NCBI GenBank assembly: GCA_937925685.1 | Contig: CALAMI010000007.1 | Coordinates: 310,001-374,000 of the forward strand | Direction: 5' to 3' | DNA: 64,000 bases | From: Candidatus Binatia bacterium | GTDB taxonomy: Bacteria; Desulfobacterota; Binatia; HRBIN30 | Part shown: piece by piece, positions 54,125 through 63,086 of the stretch | Layout of the letters: each line of letters begins with the position of its first letter | Position numbering within the stretch: the first letter of the stretch is position 1 | Translations under genes and position numbers: made by a program | The notes under the pieces: generated by a model | Databases searched by the model: none | What the model saw: only the letters and a program-made list of their open reading frames with translations | Told to the model about the DNA's origin: nothing

Positions 54125-56379
54125 TGTGTTCGATCCTCGCCTCGCGACTCCGCCATTTCCATGCGCCGGGGCAACGCGTTGGCCCACACCTCTCGCAAGG
54201 TGGCGCACTCGAGGTCGATCCAAGGATGAACGACCAAACGACGACCACGCACTTCACCGAGCATGGCACAGGGCACGCCAAGTTGTTGCGCCAAGTCGCG
54301 CAAGCGTGGCCAGTTGCGTCGCTTGAGCGACACCACGATGCGCGACTGACTTTCGCCAAACAGCAATGCGTCGATCCTCATCGACGCCGGCAACTCCACC
54401 ACTGCCCCCAACGGAGCCTCGGGATGGGTGACGCAGCACTCTGCCAAGGCTACCGCCAGGCCGCCTTCGCTCACGTCGTGTGCCGAGGCCAATAACCCTT
54501 CGCGAATGGCCCGCAGGCAAACCTCTTGGACCTTGCGCTCGACGGCCAAGTCGATCCATGGAGGCACGCCGGCCACCTGCCCGTGGATGACCGCAAGGTA
54601 CTCGCTGGCACCAAGTTCCTCGCGCGTTTGCCCCAACAGCGCAATGACATCCCCTTCGCTCTTGAACCACTGCGTGGTGAAAGCACGCACCGGTTGCAGC
54701 AAACCAACCATAGCAATGGTTGGTGTGGGGGGAATCGAATGGCCTTCGGTTTCGTTGTAGAAACTCACGTTGCCGCTCACCACCGGCAGCTGCAATGCTA
54801 GGCAAGCGTCGCGAATGCCTTGAATGGCTTCGACGAACTGCCACATGACTTCGGGCTTCTCCGGACTGCCGAAGTTCAGGCAGTCGGTCACCCCGATGGG
54901 TTCGCCACCCGCGCAGACCACGTTGCGCGCTGCCTCGGCAACCGCAATGACGGCGCCGACGTACGGGTCTTGCAAACAGTAGCGGCTGTTGCAGTCGACA
55001 CTGAGCACCAGACCTTTGTCCGTACCTTTGATGCGCAGCACGGCCGCATCGCTCCCTGGCCCGACCACGGTGTTTCCTCGCACCAAGCAATCGTACTGGC
55101 GATATATCCACGCCTTACTCGCGAGGTTCGGTGAGTCCAGCAGACGCAACAGAACCTCGTTCCAATCCTGCGGCTGGGGAATGCGATCCAAACGTAGTTG
55201 CTGCCGCACATCGAGATCGCTTGGCGGCCGGGCCGGTCGTTCGTACACGGGGGCTTCGTCGGTCAACAGAGCAATGGGCAAGCAAGCGACCTCCCGACCC
55301 GCATAACTGGCGCGGAAGAGGCCGTCATCGGTTACTTGGCCCACGACGACAGCTTCCAAGTCCCATTTGGCAAAGATGTCGCGAACTCGGTCCTCGCATC
55401 CGGCGCGGGCCACGAGCAGCATCCTTTCTTGCGACTCCGACAGCAGGATCTCGTACGGTGTCATCCCTCGAGCCCGTGTCGGCACCTGGTCGAGGTCGAG
55501 CCAAATGCCCGTGTGGCCGCGAGCTGCCATCTCCACACTCGAGCTTGTCAGCCCCGCAGCACCCATGTCTTGAATGGCCACAATGACGTCTTCCTCCATG
55601 AGTTCCAGGCAGGCTTCGAGCAGAAGCTTTTCCGTAAAGGGGTCGCCCACTTGTACGGTCGGGCGTTTTTCCTCGGCCTCGCCGCGAAACTCGGCCGAGG
55701 CCAGCAAACTCGCGCCGTGGATGCCGTCCCGCCCAGTCTTCGAACCTACATACATTACCGGGTTGCCGACACCGGCCGCGCGCGCGCGGAAAATCCGATT
55801 TGCCGGCAAGACGCCCAGGGTAAAGGCGTTGACCAAGATGTTAGCGTTGTAGCCGGCGTCAAAGTACGTTTCCCCGCCCACCGTAGGGACACCCACGCAG
55901 TTTCCGTACCCACCGATGCCCGCGACGACGCCGTCAACGAGGTAGCGAGTGCGTGGGTGATCGAAACTTCCAAACCGCAGCGAGTCGAGAATGGCAATGG
56001 GCCGCGCCCCCATGGTGAACACATCCCGCAGAATTCCGCCGACACCGGTAGCCGCCCCTTGGTAAGGCTCGACGTACGAGGGGTGGTTGTGACTTTCGAT
56101 CTTGAAGGCCACGGCAAGTCCATCGCCAATGTCGATCACCCCGGCGTTTTCCCCCGGGCCTTGCAACACGCGGGGACCGGTAGACGGCAACTTCCGCAAG
56201 TGCACCCGTGAGCTTTTGTAACTGCAGTGCTCCGACCACATCACCGATACCACACCTAATTCCACGAGGTTCGGAGCTCGCCCCAGGGCGCCGCACAGGC
56301 GTTCGAATTCCTCAGGCGTAAGCCCATGCTCGATGGCGTGGTATTCGTCCACCGGACGAACCATGTTCTCCCAATTCAT
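54121..56379 (-). CDS. purL: Phosphoribosylformylglycinamidine synthase subunit PurL
   Basis: A 752-residue small-type PurL, which needs PurS and Pur[19 protein letters not shown] holds the active His, [13 protein letters not shown] and [17 protein letters not shown] the ATP/metal loop, and [17 protein letters not shown] the second half-site. It converts FGAR, ATP and glutamine to FGAM. Its ATG overlaps the purQ stop by one base (TGATG). Confidence 0.97.
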   Translation of the reverse strand: MNWENMVRPVDEYHAIEHGLTPEEFERLCGALGRAPNLVELGVVSVMWSEHCSYKSSRVHLRKLPSTGPRVLQGPGENAGVIDIGDGLAVAFKIESHNHPSYVEPYQGAATGVGGILRDVFTMGARPIAILDSLRFGSFDHPRTRYLVDGVVAGIGGYGNCVGVPTVGGETYFDAGYNANILVNAFTLGVLPANRIFRARAAGVGNPVMYVGSKTGRDGIHGASLLASAEFRGEAEEKRPTVQVGDPFTEKLLLEACLELMEEDVIVAIQDMGAAGLTSSSVEMAARGHTGIWLDLDQVPTRARGMTPYEILLSESQERMLLVARAGCEDRVRDIFAKWDLEAVVVGQVTDDGLFRASYAGREVACLPIALLTDEAPVYERPARPPSDLDVRQQLRLDRIPQPQDWNEVLLRLLDSPNLASKAWIYRQYDCLVRGNTVVGPGSDAAVLRIKGTDKGLVLSVDCNSRYCLQDPYVGAVIAVAEAARNVVCAGGEPIGVTDCLNFGSPEKPEVMWQFVEAIQGIRDACLALQLPVVSGNVSFYNETEGHSIPPTPTIAMVGLLQPVRAFTTQWFKSEGDVIALLGQTREELGASEYLAVIHGQVAGVPPWIDLAVERKVQEVCLRAIREGLLASAHDVSEGGLAVALAECCVTHPEAPLGAVVELPASMRIDALLFGESQSRIVVSLKRRNWPRLRDLAQQLGVPCAMLGEVRGRRLVVHPWIDLECATLREVWANALPRRMEMAESRGEDRTQ

Positions 56380-57110
56380 CAGTGCCCCGGTGCTACCGCC
56401 GTGCGATCGGTCGTGCCTGGGTTACGCTGGGCAGCCAGTACGGACTGGAAGAACTTCAGTCCATCGTCGCTACCCATCCATTTTTCCACCGCATGTTCCG
56501 GGTGGGGCATCAAACCAAAAACGTTACGGCTCTCGTTGACGATTCCCGCAATGTTGTCGAGCGAGCCGTTGGGGTTCGCTTCGCTCGTGGCTCGGCCATT
56601 GGCATCGACGTAGCGAAGAAGCACTTGGCGGTTTCGTTCGAGGAGCTCGAGGGTAGTGGCATCGGCGACATAGCAGCCCTCACCGTGTTTTATGGGTATG
56701 CGCAACACCTCGCCCCTGCGGCACAAGCGAGTGAACGGTGTGTCGTTGTCTTCCACACGGACGTAACTCATGGCACATACGAAGCGACGATCGCGATTGC
56801 GCACCAGGGCTCCCGGAAGAAGACCAGCTTCGCACAACACCTGGAAGCCGTTACAAATGCCCCACACCAGGCCGCCCCGGCCAGCAAATTCGATCACCTT
56901 GTCCATGATCGGTGAAAACCGTGCCATGGCTCCGCAGCGAAGGTAGTCACCGTAGGAAAACCCTCCGGGCAGCACGACCACATCCACCCCGTGCAAATCC
57001 GCATCTTTATGCCACAGCCGAACCACCGGTTCGCCCAGCACCTGTTCGATGGCCCAGAGGGTATCCTGATCGTCGTTCGACCCGGGAAAGACAACAACGC
57101 CCCAACGCAT
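56379..57110 (-). CDS. purQ: FGAM synthase glutaminase subunit PurQ
   Basis: A 243-residue class I glutamine amidotransferase. WGVVVFPGSNDDQDTLWAI starts the fold, VLPGGFSYGDYLRCGA forms the oxyanion region, WGICNGFQVL has the nucleophile Cys, and GLMPHPEHAVE the His-x-Glu pair. It releases ammonia for PurL. ATG 57110 is chosen over an extension to 57182 that has no family residues. It starts 11 bases after purS ends. Confidence 0.95.
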   Translation of the reverse strand: MRWGVVVFPGSNDDQDTLWAIEQVLGEPVVRLWHKDADLHGVDVVVLPGGFSYGDYLRCGAMARFSPIMDKVIEFAGRGGLVWGICNGFQVLCEAGLLPGALVRNRDRRFVCAMSYVRVEDNDTPFTRLCRRGEVLRIPIKHGEGCYVADATTLELLERNRQVLLRYVDANGRATSEANPNGSLDNIAGIVNESRNVFGLMPHPEHAVEKWMGSDDGLKFFQSVLAAQRNPGTTDRTAVAPGH

Positions 57111-57121
57111 TGTAGCCTCGC

Positions 57122-57364
57122 TCACTCCTCGATTTCGAAAGAAAAGTCCTCGATCACCCCGTTCGCAAGCAGTTTCCGGCACATGGCCTCGGTGCGCTCT
57201 GCCGCTTGACGGCGATCGTCAGCTTGCAGTTCCAGTTCGATGAGTTTGCCAACGCGCACTTCCCCCACCTCGGTAAACCCCAAGGCTTGCAACGAGCGAG
57301 CGACCGCTTTTCCCTGCGGATCCAAAACCTCTTTTTTCGGCATCACGAATACGCGCGCACGCAC
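57122..57364 (-). CDS. purS: FGAM synthase subunit PurS
   Basis: An 80-residue PurS of normal length. ARVFVMPKKEVLDPQGKAVARSLQALGF and EVRVGKLIELELQ are family patterns. It bridges PurQ and PurL for ammonia transfer. GTG 57364 is picked because GAGGAGG lies at ideal distance; it overlaps nothing and starts 10 bases after the purC stop, so the three purS-Q-L genes are contiguous. Confidence 0.9.
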   Translation of the reverse strand: MRARVFVMPKKEVLDPQGKAVARSLQALGFTEVGEVRVGKLIELELQADDRRQAAERTEAMCRKLLANGVIEDFSFEIEE

Positions 57365-57374
57365 GCTTTCCTCC

Positions 57375-58085
57375 TCAGGCCACACCGCAAATGCGGCGGT
57401 GGACTTCCGCATAGGCGCTCTCGACATTCCCCAGATCGAAACGGAAACGATCCTTGTCCAACTTTTCGCCGCTCGCTGCATCCCAAAAGCGGCAAGTATC
57501 CGGACTGATCTCGTCAGCTAACAGCAACCGACCCTGGAACCGCCCGAACTCGAGCTTGAAGTCAACGAGGATCAAACCCCGCGGCTGCAAGAATGTACGC
57601 AACGAATCGTTGACCTGCAGGGCACGACGGTTGATTTCCTCGAGTTCGCCCTCGCTGGCAAAACCGAGCACCGTGATGTGCCACGGATTGATCAGCGGAT
57701 CGCCGAGCGCGTCGTTTTTGTAATAGTGCTCGAGGATGGGGCGCGGAAGTTCCCGGCCTTCGCTCAAGCCAAGGCGCTTTGCCAGGCTCCCAGCAATGAC
57801 ATTGCGCACGACCACTTCCACGGGAATGATTTCCAACCGACGCACGAGCATCTCTCGCTCGCTCAACGTGCGCACGAAGTGCGTCGGTACCCCGTGCTCT
57901 TCGAGGTAACGAAACAATGACGCACTGATGGCATTGTTGTATCGGCCTTTGTTCACGATGGTACCGCGCTTTTGAGCGTTGAACGCGGTAGCATCGTCTT
58001 TGAAGTACTGGATCACCAAATCAGGATCCACCGTCGCGTACACCTGCTTCGCTTTTCCTTCGTACAACAGTTCGCGCTTTTCCAT
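57375..58085 (-). CDS. purC: SAICAR synthetase PurC
   Basis: A 236-residue enzyme. [20 protein letters not shown] opens the ATP-binding lobe, [19 protein letters not shown] is the substrate and ATP region, and [11 protein letters not shown] the metal site, all typical. It adds aspartate to CAIR. ATG 58085 yields [10 protein letters not shown], the usual start. A 136-base gap separates it from dut, where a promoter for the pur genes might lie, but none was recognised. Confidence 0.95.
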   Translation of the reverse strand: MEKRELLYEGKAKQVYATVDPDLVIQYFKDDATAFNAQKRGTIVNKGRYNNAISASLFRYLEEHGVPTHFVRTLSEREMLVRRLEIIPVEVVVRNVIAGSLAKRLGLSEGRELPRPILEHYYKNDALGDPLINPWHITVLGFASEGELEEINRRALQVNDSLRTFLQPRGLILVDFKLEFGRFQGRLLLADEISPDTCRFWDAASGEKLDKDRFRFDLGNVESAYAEVHRRICGVA

Positions 58086-58221
58086 GTTCGTCCTCGAGCC
58101 ACTCCGGCTCTGGGGCAGTGCCCCCCTGTCGGGCGGGTTTGAGCTTTGCTGGACGCCCGGGATGGTACGTTCTTTCGTAGCGCACTCTGGCTGCAAGTTC
58201 ACCCCCCTTTCTCCGAGGTCG

Positions 58222-58692
58222 TCACTTGCCGGTGTGGCCAAAGCCACCCTCTCCCCGCTGCGTCAGCGGTAGCTCCTCTACCTCGGACCACTCCACGCAG
58301 CTCACCGGTGCCACCACCAACTGGGCAATGCGATCCCCGCGGTGAATCGTGACCGGCTCTTGTCCCAAATTGATCAAAACCACCTGGATCTCGCCGCGGT
58401 AATCCGCATCGATCGTACCCGGTGCGTTCAGCAAAGTCACACCCGTGCGCCACGCCCAACCCGAACGGGGCCGCACTTGGGCCTCGTATCCCAAAGGCAA
58501 CGCGATCGCCACACCGGTGGGGACCAAGCCGCGCTCTCCTGGGACTAAAGTCAACGGGTGCTCGATGTCCGCGTAGAGGTCGAGCCCCGCCGCGCCTGGG
58601 GTAGCGTACGAGGGCAAGGGGAGCGGGTGCCCCGATCGGCGAACGCGACGGATCGCCACCTTCACGGCTCCCGTGGGAGGTCCTACGTTCAT
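58222..58692 (-). CDS. dut: Deoxyuridine triphosphate nucleotidohydrolase
   Basis: A 156-residue dUTPase with the five family motifs: [18 protein letters not shown] (Leu to Trp variant), [20 protein letters not shown] and the C-terminal [10 protein letters not shown] (usual GFGSTG with Ser to His). It keeps dUTP low and gives dUMP. ATG 58692 follows GGAGGGCAGAA. It lies between an SDR gene and purC. Confidence 0.93.
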   Translation of the reverse strand: MNVGPPTGAVKVAIRRVRRSGHPLPLPSYATPGAAGLDLYADIEHPLTLVPGERGLVPTGVAIALPLGYEAQVRPRSGWAWRTGVTLLNAPGTIDADYRGEIQVVLINLGQEPVTIHRGDRIAQLVVAPVSCVEWSEVEELPLTQRGEGGFGHTGK

Positions 58693-58758
58693 TTCTGCCC
58701 TCCGACCCGTAGCGACCCAGTTCACCCTCTGCATGGCCCTCGTGGGCGGATCCATGGC

Positions 58759-59526
58759 TCAGCGCACGCTCAGCCCGCCGTCCACCGGAATGACCGCACC
58801 GGTCACGTACGCACCGGCGCGCGAGGCTAAGTAAATCGCAATTCCTGCCATGTCTTCCGGCTCGCCAATGCGTCCGAGAGGGCAGGCTGCGATGATCGCA
58901 TCGCGAAAACGTTCCAAGGTTGCCGCCATCATTTTGCTCTCGAACGGCCCCGGGGCCACCGCGTTCACGGTGATGTTTCGTGGCGCGAGCTGCATCGCCA
59001 GCACGCGGGTTAAATGGTGCAGCGCAGCCTTACTGGCCGAGTATGCATAAGTTTCCAACAGTGGTACTCGTAAACCATCGATCGAACCGATGTTGATGAC
59101 TCGCGCTGGGTCTCCTGGGCGAGCGCCGGCTTCCAGTTGCGGGAGCAAGGCACGGGTCAGATGAAATACGGCTTTTACGTTGAGCGACAGCACTTTGTCC
59201 CATGCGCTGTCGGGATACTCTCGCAGCGGTGCTCCCCAGTTGGCGCCGGCGTTGTTTACCAGGATGTGGATAGCCTGTTCCCGGCTCGCGATTTCACCTG
59301 CCAGGCGCTGGCACTCGACTTCGGTGGAGAGGTCAGCGGGCAAAGCGATGCAGGTGCCCTCACGGGAGAGTTCTTCAGCCATGCGCTCGCAGGCTTCTTT
59401 CTTGCGCGAGGAAATGTACACGCGCACCCCGCATTGCACGTAGCCACGCGCGATCATGGCCCCGATCCCGCGCGACCCTCCGGTAACGAGCGCTACCTTG
59501 CCAGCGATGTCGAACAAGCCCTTCAT
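58759..59526 (-). CDS. Short-chain dehydrogenase/reductase, FabG-like
   Basis: A 255-residue Rossmann enzyme: ALVTGGSRGIGAMIARGY (cofactor Gly loop), NNAGANWG, catalytic Ser in IGSIDG and YAYSASKAAL with Tyr and Lys, and a PGPFES loop. It fits acyl-, steroid- or sugar-oxidising SDRs; substrate unknown. It starts 21 bases after the preceding SDR gene and is preceded by GAGGAG, so both SDRs are in one transcript with dut downstream. Confidence 0.85.
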   Translation of the reverse strand: MKGLFDIAGKVALVTGGSRGIGAMIARGYVQCGVRVYISSRKKEACERMAEELSREGTCIALPADLSTEVECQRLAGEIASREQAIHILVNNAGANWGAPLREYPDSAWDKVLSLNVKAVFHLTRALLPQLEAGARPGDPARVINIGSIDGLRVPLLETYAYSASKAALHHLTRVLAMQLAPRNITVNAVAPGPFESKMMAATLERFRDAIIAACPLGRIGEPEDMAGIAIYLASRAGAYVTGAVIPVDGGLSVR

Positions 59527-59547
59527 ACCGAGCAGCTCCTCTTCTCT

Positions 59548-60369
59548 TTACCAGAGGTCGGGATCGAACATGCGGTCGAGCCGCTCCGCACGGCGCCGCA
59601 AGATCGCACGCTGCTCGGGGTGGGTCAGAATGTAAAAGTCACCACGCTCGATGCCTCGCACTACCCGCTCGGCAACCTCGGCAGGCGCAATCACGCTGCC
59701 TTGCATGGCGCCAGCGGGAGGCACCACAGGCTCGGCGCCCGGGGCGCGCAACGCCGCGGGACGCAGCCGCACGGAATTCTCGTTGATACGGGTGTCGACC
59801 ATCATCGGACACAGCACGCTCACCCCGATCCCTAAGGGTTTCAGCTCGCGATACAGAGCCTCGCTCAGTCCGACAACGGCGAACTTCGACGCGGAGTAAA
59901 TCCCGAGCCATTCCATGCCGACCAAGCCCGCCATCGATGCCGTGTTGACGATGTGCCCGCCGGCCCCTTGCTCGATCAACCACGGCAAAAACGTCTCGAT
60001 GCCGTGCACCACGCCCCAGAAGTTCACCGCCATGGTAAACTCCCAGTCTTCGTGCCGAGCCTCGCGCAGTGGGCCGAACACCGCCACTCCAGCATTGTTG
60101 CAGACAACGTGCACCGCACCGAAATGGCGCCGGACTTCCTCTGCCAACTGACGCGTGCTCTCCCGCGAGGTGACATCGGTGACCACCCCCACCACCTCGC
60201 CGCCAATTCCGCGCAAATCTGCGAGTGCTCGATCGAGCGCTTCGGAGTCCAGGTCGGCCAACGCGACACGAGCGCCTCGACGAAGAAAGGCTCGTGCGAG
60301 GGCACAGCCAATTCCTCCGGCACCTCCGGTAATCACTGCAACCCGCCCGGCAAACTTCTCTGCGGCCAT
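59548..60369 (-). CDS. Short-chain dehydrogenase/reductase, second copy
   Basis: A 273-residue SDR. AVITGGAGGIGCALARAFL, NNAGVAVFG and YSASKFAVVGLSEAL mark cofactor and catalytic regions; ADLDSEALDRALADL suggests NAD(H) preference by the Asp after the second strand. Its substrate loop and C-terminus (AVVERV-type region, then a positively charged tail) differ from the next SDR, so it is a distinct enzyme. ATG 60369 begins the fold; the open frame continuing upstream to 61032 has no domain-like sequence. Confidence 0.85.
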   Translation of the reverse strand: MAAEKFAGRVAVITGGAGGIGCALARAFLRRGARVALADLDSEALDRALADLRGIGGEVVGVVTDVTSRESTRQLAEEVRRHFGAVHVVCNNAGVAVFGPLREARHEDWEFTMAVNFWGVVHGIETFLPWLIEQGAGGHIVNTASMAGLVGMEWLGIYSASKFAVVGLSEALYRELKPLGIGVSVLCPMMVDTRINENSVRLRPAALRAPGAEPVVPPAGAMQGSVIAPAEVAERVVRGIERGDFYILTHPEQRAILRRRAERLDRMFDPDLW

Positions 60370-61104
60370 GAGCGCCCGCGTAGCACGTCGGCAAACCCTC
60401 GCCAACAAGTGCCGATCGACCCCGAACGAACAGAGCCAAGTGCAGCTGCAATCGGCGAAGTGCAGAGGTGCGTGATGTGGATCCCGGAACGGCCATCGCA
60501 CCACTGCCACCCCGAAAGACAACGGGAACTCCATTGGTCCTTCGAGCTCTTCTCGACTGCGAAAAACTTGCCTCGACGTGCCCCACCCCCCTCGCAATCG
60601 CCCAAAAACCCAGGAGAAACCCACCCTACCACCCTCGCCGTCCGCTCCACGCGGAAACGGAACGTGATCTCCTCCGTCACTTCGCAGACCACCCCAACAT
60701 CGCACTCCATTCAAGCGGTGACTTCCAGGCACTCGCGATCTCCCTGCAGTGCCTCCTACGGGTTCGCCTGCCCTCCGAAAACAGGCATAAAGTGCCACAC
60801 CGAAGACAAAGCAAACCAGCCTCGAAGGCAAAGCTACTACCAACCTTCTTTCTCCCGGGCGTTTTTCTCGGTCACCGGAGCTCGTCCACACCGGAGCTCG
60901 TCCACAGCGGTCGCGCTCCGATCCGCTGCCCACGGATGTACCGGTCTTGAAACCACCAACAAACCTGGCCAGCCGCCCGAGACCGTCCAATCTGCGCTGG
61001 TGATCGCACCCTTCGTCAAGGTCTCCCACCACTACGGCGCTCCCTTCTCATAACGACTCCGCCGGCGTCATGCGACCACATTAAGTGGCTGATTTCGTTA
61101 CCGA
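60370..61104. other. Intergenic region, 735 bp, with a tandem repeat
   Basis: It separates the SDR genes (minus) from the DruA-like fragment (plus). The one strong structure is the 16-bp duplication at 60874-60905. No promoter or RNA gene was recognised. It marks the left edge of the scarred defence-like region. Confidence 0.4.
60874..60905. repeat. Perfect 16-bp tandem duplication
   Basis: ACCGGAGCTCGTCCAC occurs twice head-to-tail with no mismatch. There is no obvious coding explanation. Confidence 0.75.
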
Positions 61105-61640
61105 ATGCGTCATAACGTGCCGGTAGCGTGGCTGCGGGAGGCGACGGCTCGGCGTCTCAGAGGGTCGCTTCGAAGGATGGCGATAACCGTGGTGGTGGAC
61201 AACCGAAACTTGCTACGCGCTCGTGTTTTGCGTTCGCTACGTGCGCAGGGGTTCCGCATCCGAGCCGGACGGCTGGTGCCACCAGACCCAAACGACAAGG
61301 AACGACTACGCGCGCTTCCTTTCGAGGCGGTGAGACATCGGATCGAGCGCTCCCAAAAAGGGCTAGCGCGACACGAAGACCGCCTCCTGACTTACATCGC
61401 GGCTGGCAGTGACGTCGACCCCGAACGCATTCGACCGCGACTCGTGGTCGTGCAGCCGAAGAGCGAAGACGAGCTTTTGTTCCGGTACGCTCGCCTGCAC
61501 TGGAGCATCCCGGTGTCCGCCGGTTACGGCCGCCGGCTCCGCTTCGTCGTATGCGACGAAGCCAACGGCAAGCTGATGGGAATCTTCGGGCTCGGCGATC
61601 CGGTGTTTAGCCTCGGCCCTCGCCACCGGTGGAAGGGCGG
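61105..61640 (+). pseudogene. Truncated DUF4338 (Druantia DruA-like) protein gene
   Basis: About 175 residues resemble the N-terminal part of DUF4338/DruA-like proteins: LLRARVLRSLRAQGFRIRAGRL, ALPFEAVRHRIERSQKGL, ELLFRYARLHWSIPVSAGYGRRLRF and LMGIFGLGDPVFSLG. DruA belongs to the Druantia phage-defence system, and DUF4338 proteins are also found with transposons. After the last motif the expected continuation is missing; the frame runs on to 62019 through sequence that belongs, in another frame, to the HerA-type gene. The gene is thus cut off in its middle, by deletion, recombination or an assembly join. The upper start is unclear; ATG 61178 within it is an alternative. Confidence 0.6.
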
Positions 61641-61699
61641 CGCCGCTGGCTACGAGCATCCTTGGAACCGTCCCGCCAACCGGCACACCGATCCACCTG

Positions 61700-63073
61700 G
61701 TGACCGACCCCGTGCTCGACGAACTTCTCCGACCGTACCGCGACCAGATCTTCTATCTCGGCCACGTCCACGGCTCGAAGCCGCGGCTGCCGCTGTGGTT
61801 CAAGCATTTCGACCGCGGTCCCGACGGCGCCGGCGAGGCGTACCACCTCGGCATCTTCGGCAAGACCGGTTCGGGCAAGTCGGTGCTCGCCAAGATGATC
61901 CTGCTCGCCTACGCACGTTATCCGAAGATGGCGCTCCTCGTAATCGACCCGCAGGGCGAATTCGCGCGGGACATGAAGAAGGGCGGCACCAGCGGCGAGT
62001 TTGCTCTGCCCGTGGGTGATGTGGCGCGCAAGCTCGGTAAGCAGCCCGTCACTCTCACCGTTCGCAACCTCGTGCTCGACCGCTGGGAGCTTTTCGAGCA
62101 AATCCTGTTCGAGTCCTTGTTCTTCGAGCGGCTGACCGTGCCCAAGGGCGAGAACCGGGAACTCGCCTGCGGCGTGCTGGCCGACAAGCTGCAGAAAGCC
62201 AAGATCAAGCTCGCCGACCTGCATCAACGCAAGTCCTTCGACGCCGCGTGGGCACTGCTGCAGGATGACAAGGTGCAGAAGGTCTTCTACCGGACCGAGG
62301 CCTCGCGCGCCCGCTTCGACACAGCACTGCACGAGGCCGACCCCGACGAGTTCTTCAACGACTACTGGCGACCGGTGGCGGAGCTGTTTCGCGAGGACCG
62401 TCCGGGCGCCAAGAGCATCAACAAGGCGCTCGCCTGGCTGCTGTCGCTGACCAACGACGACGGAGCCCCCCGTGACAACCGGCCGATCCTGGTGATCGAT
62501 CTTTCCAAGGAGCAGGCCAAAGGCCTGTTCTGGAACGACAAGATCCAGTCGCTCGTCATCAAGCGGCTCCTCGACGGGCTCGGCCAGACGGCGGAGTACT
62601 TCTACAAGGAGAACCAGAGCCTCAATGCGCTCGTGGTCATCGACGAGGCGCACCGGCTGGCACCACGAGAGCTGCCGAGCGAGGACGACGCCGCCCGCGG
62701 GGTGCGCGGCGTGCTGATCGACGCGGCACGGACGACGCGCAAGTACGGCCTCGGCTGGCTCTTCATCAGCCAGACGCTCTCGAGCCTGCACCCCGAGATT
62801 CTCCAACAGCTCCGCATCTTCTTCTTTGGCTTCGGGCTGGCGCTCGGGCAAGAGTTTCAGTCGTTGCGGCAGCTCGTGGGGTCGTCGGGTACGGCGCTGG
62901 ATCTCTACCAGCTCTTCCGCGATCCGCACTCGGCCTTCGACGCGAAGAGCCGCCAGTACTCGTTCATGACCATCGGGCCGGTGAGCCCGCTCTCGTTCTC
63001 GGGAAGCCCCCTCTTCCTGAATGCCTTCAACACCGTCGAGGCGTTTCTCGACGCGAACGATTTGAGTACCTGA
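61700..63073 (+). CDS. HerA-type (DUF87) ATPase, 5'-truncated
   Basis: A 457-residue open frame from GTG 61700. Walker A is GIFGKTGSGKS near residues 51-61, Walker B LVVIDEAHRL near 309-318, and FISQTLSSLHPEIL is the later conserved HerA region. These are the marks of HerA/DUF87 hexameric ATPases acting with nucleases or methyltransferases. The same frame is open upstream to 61577 and reads LGTVPPTGTPIHLV, which looks like native coding, but no earlier start codon exists; the usual N-terminal HAS-barrel-like part is absent. Lys codons are nearly all AAG, unlike the mixed use in neighbours, suggesting transfer. The next gene begins 13 bases after its stop. Confidence 0.75.
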   Translation: MTDPVLDELLRPYRDQIFYLGHVHGSKPRLPLWFKHFDRGPDGAGEAYHLGIFGKTGSGKSVLAKMILLAYARYPKMALLVIDPQGEFARDMKKGGTSGEFALPVGDVARKLGKQPVTLTVRNLVLDRWELFEQILFESLFFERLTVPKGENRELACGVLADKLQKAKIKLADLHQRKSFDAAWALLQDDKVQKVFYRTEASRARFDTALHEADPDEFFNDYWRPVAELFREDRPGAKSINKALAWLLSLTNDDGAPRDNRPILVIDLSKEQAKGLFWNDKIQSLVIKRLLDGLGQTAEYFYKENQSLNALVVIDEAHRLAPRELPSEDDAARGVRGVLIDAARTTRKYGLGWLFISQTLSSLHPEILQQLRIFFFGFGLALGQEFQSLRQLVGSSGTALDLYQLFRDPHSAFDAKSRQYSFMTIGPVSPLSFSGSPLFLNAFNTVEAFLDANDLST

Positions 63074-63086
63074 GAGCGATCGGCAC

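Noticed and set aside
60370-61032. N-terminal extension of the SDR gene
   Set aside because: Low-complexity Gly/Arg/Val sequence, no domain; the ATG at 60369 begins a normal SDR fold.
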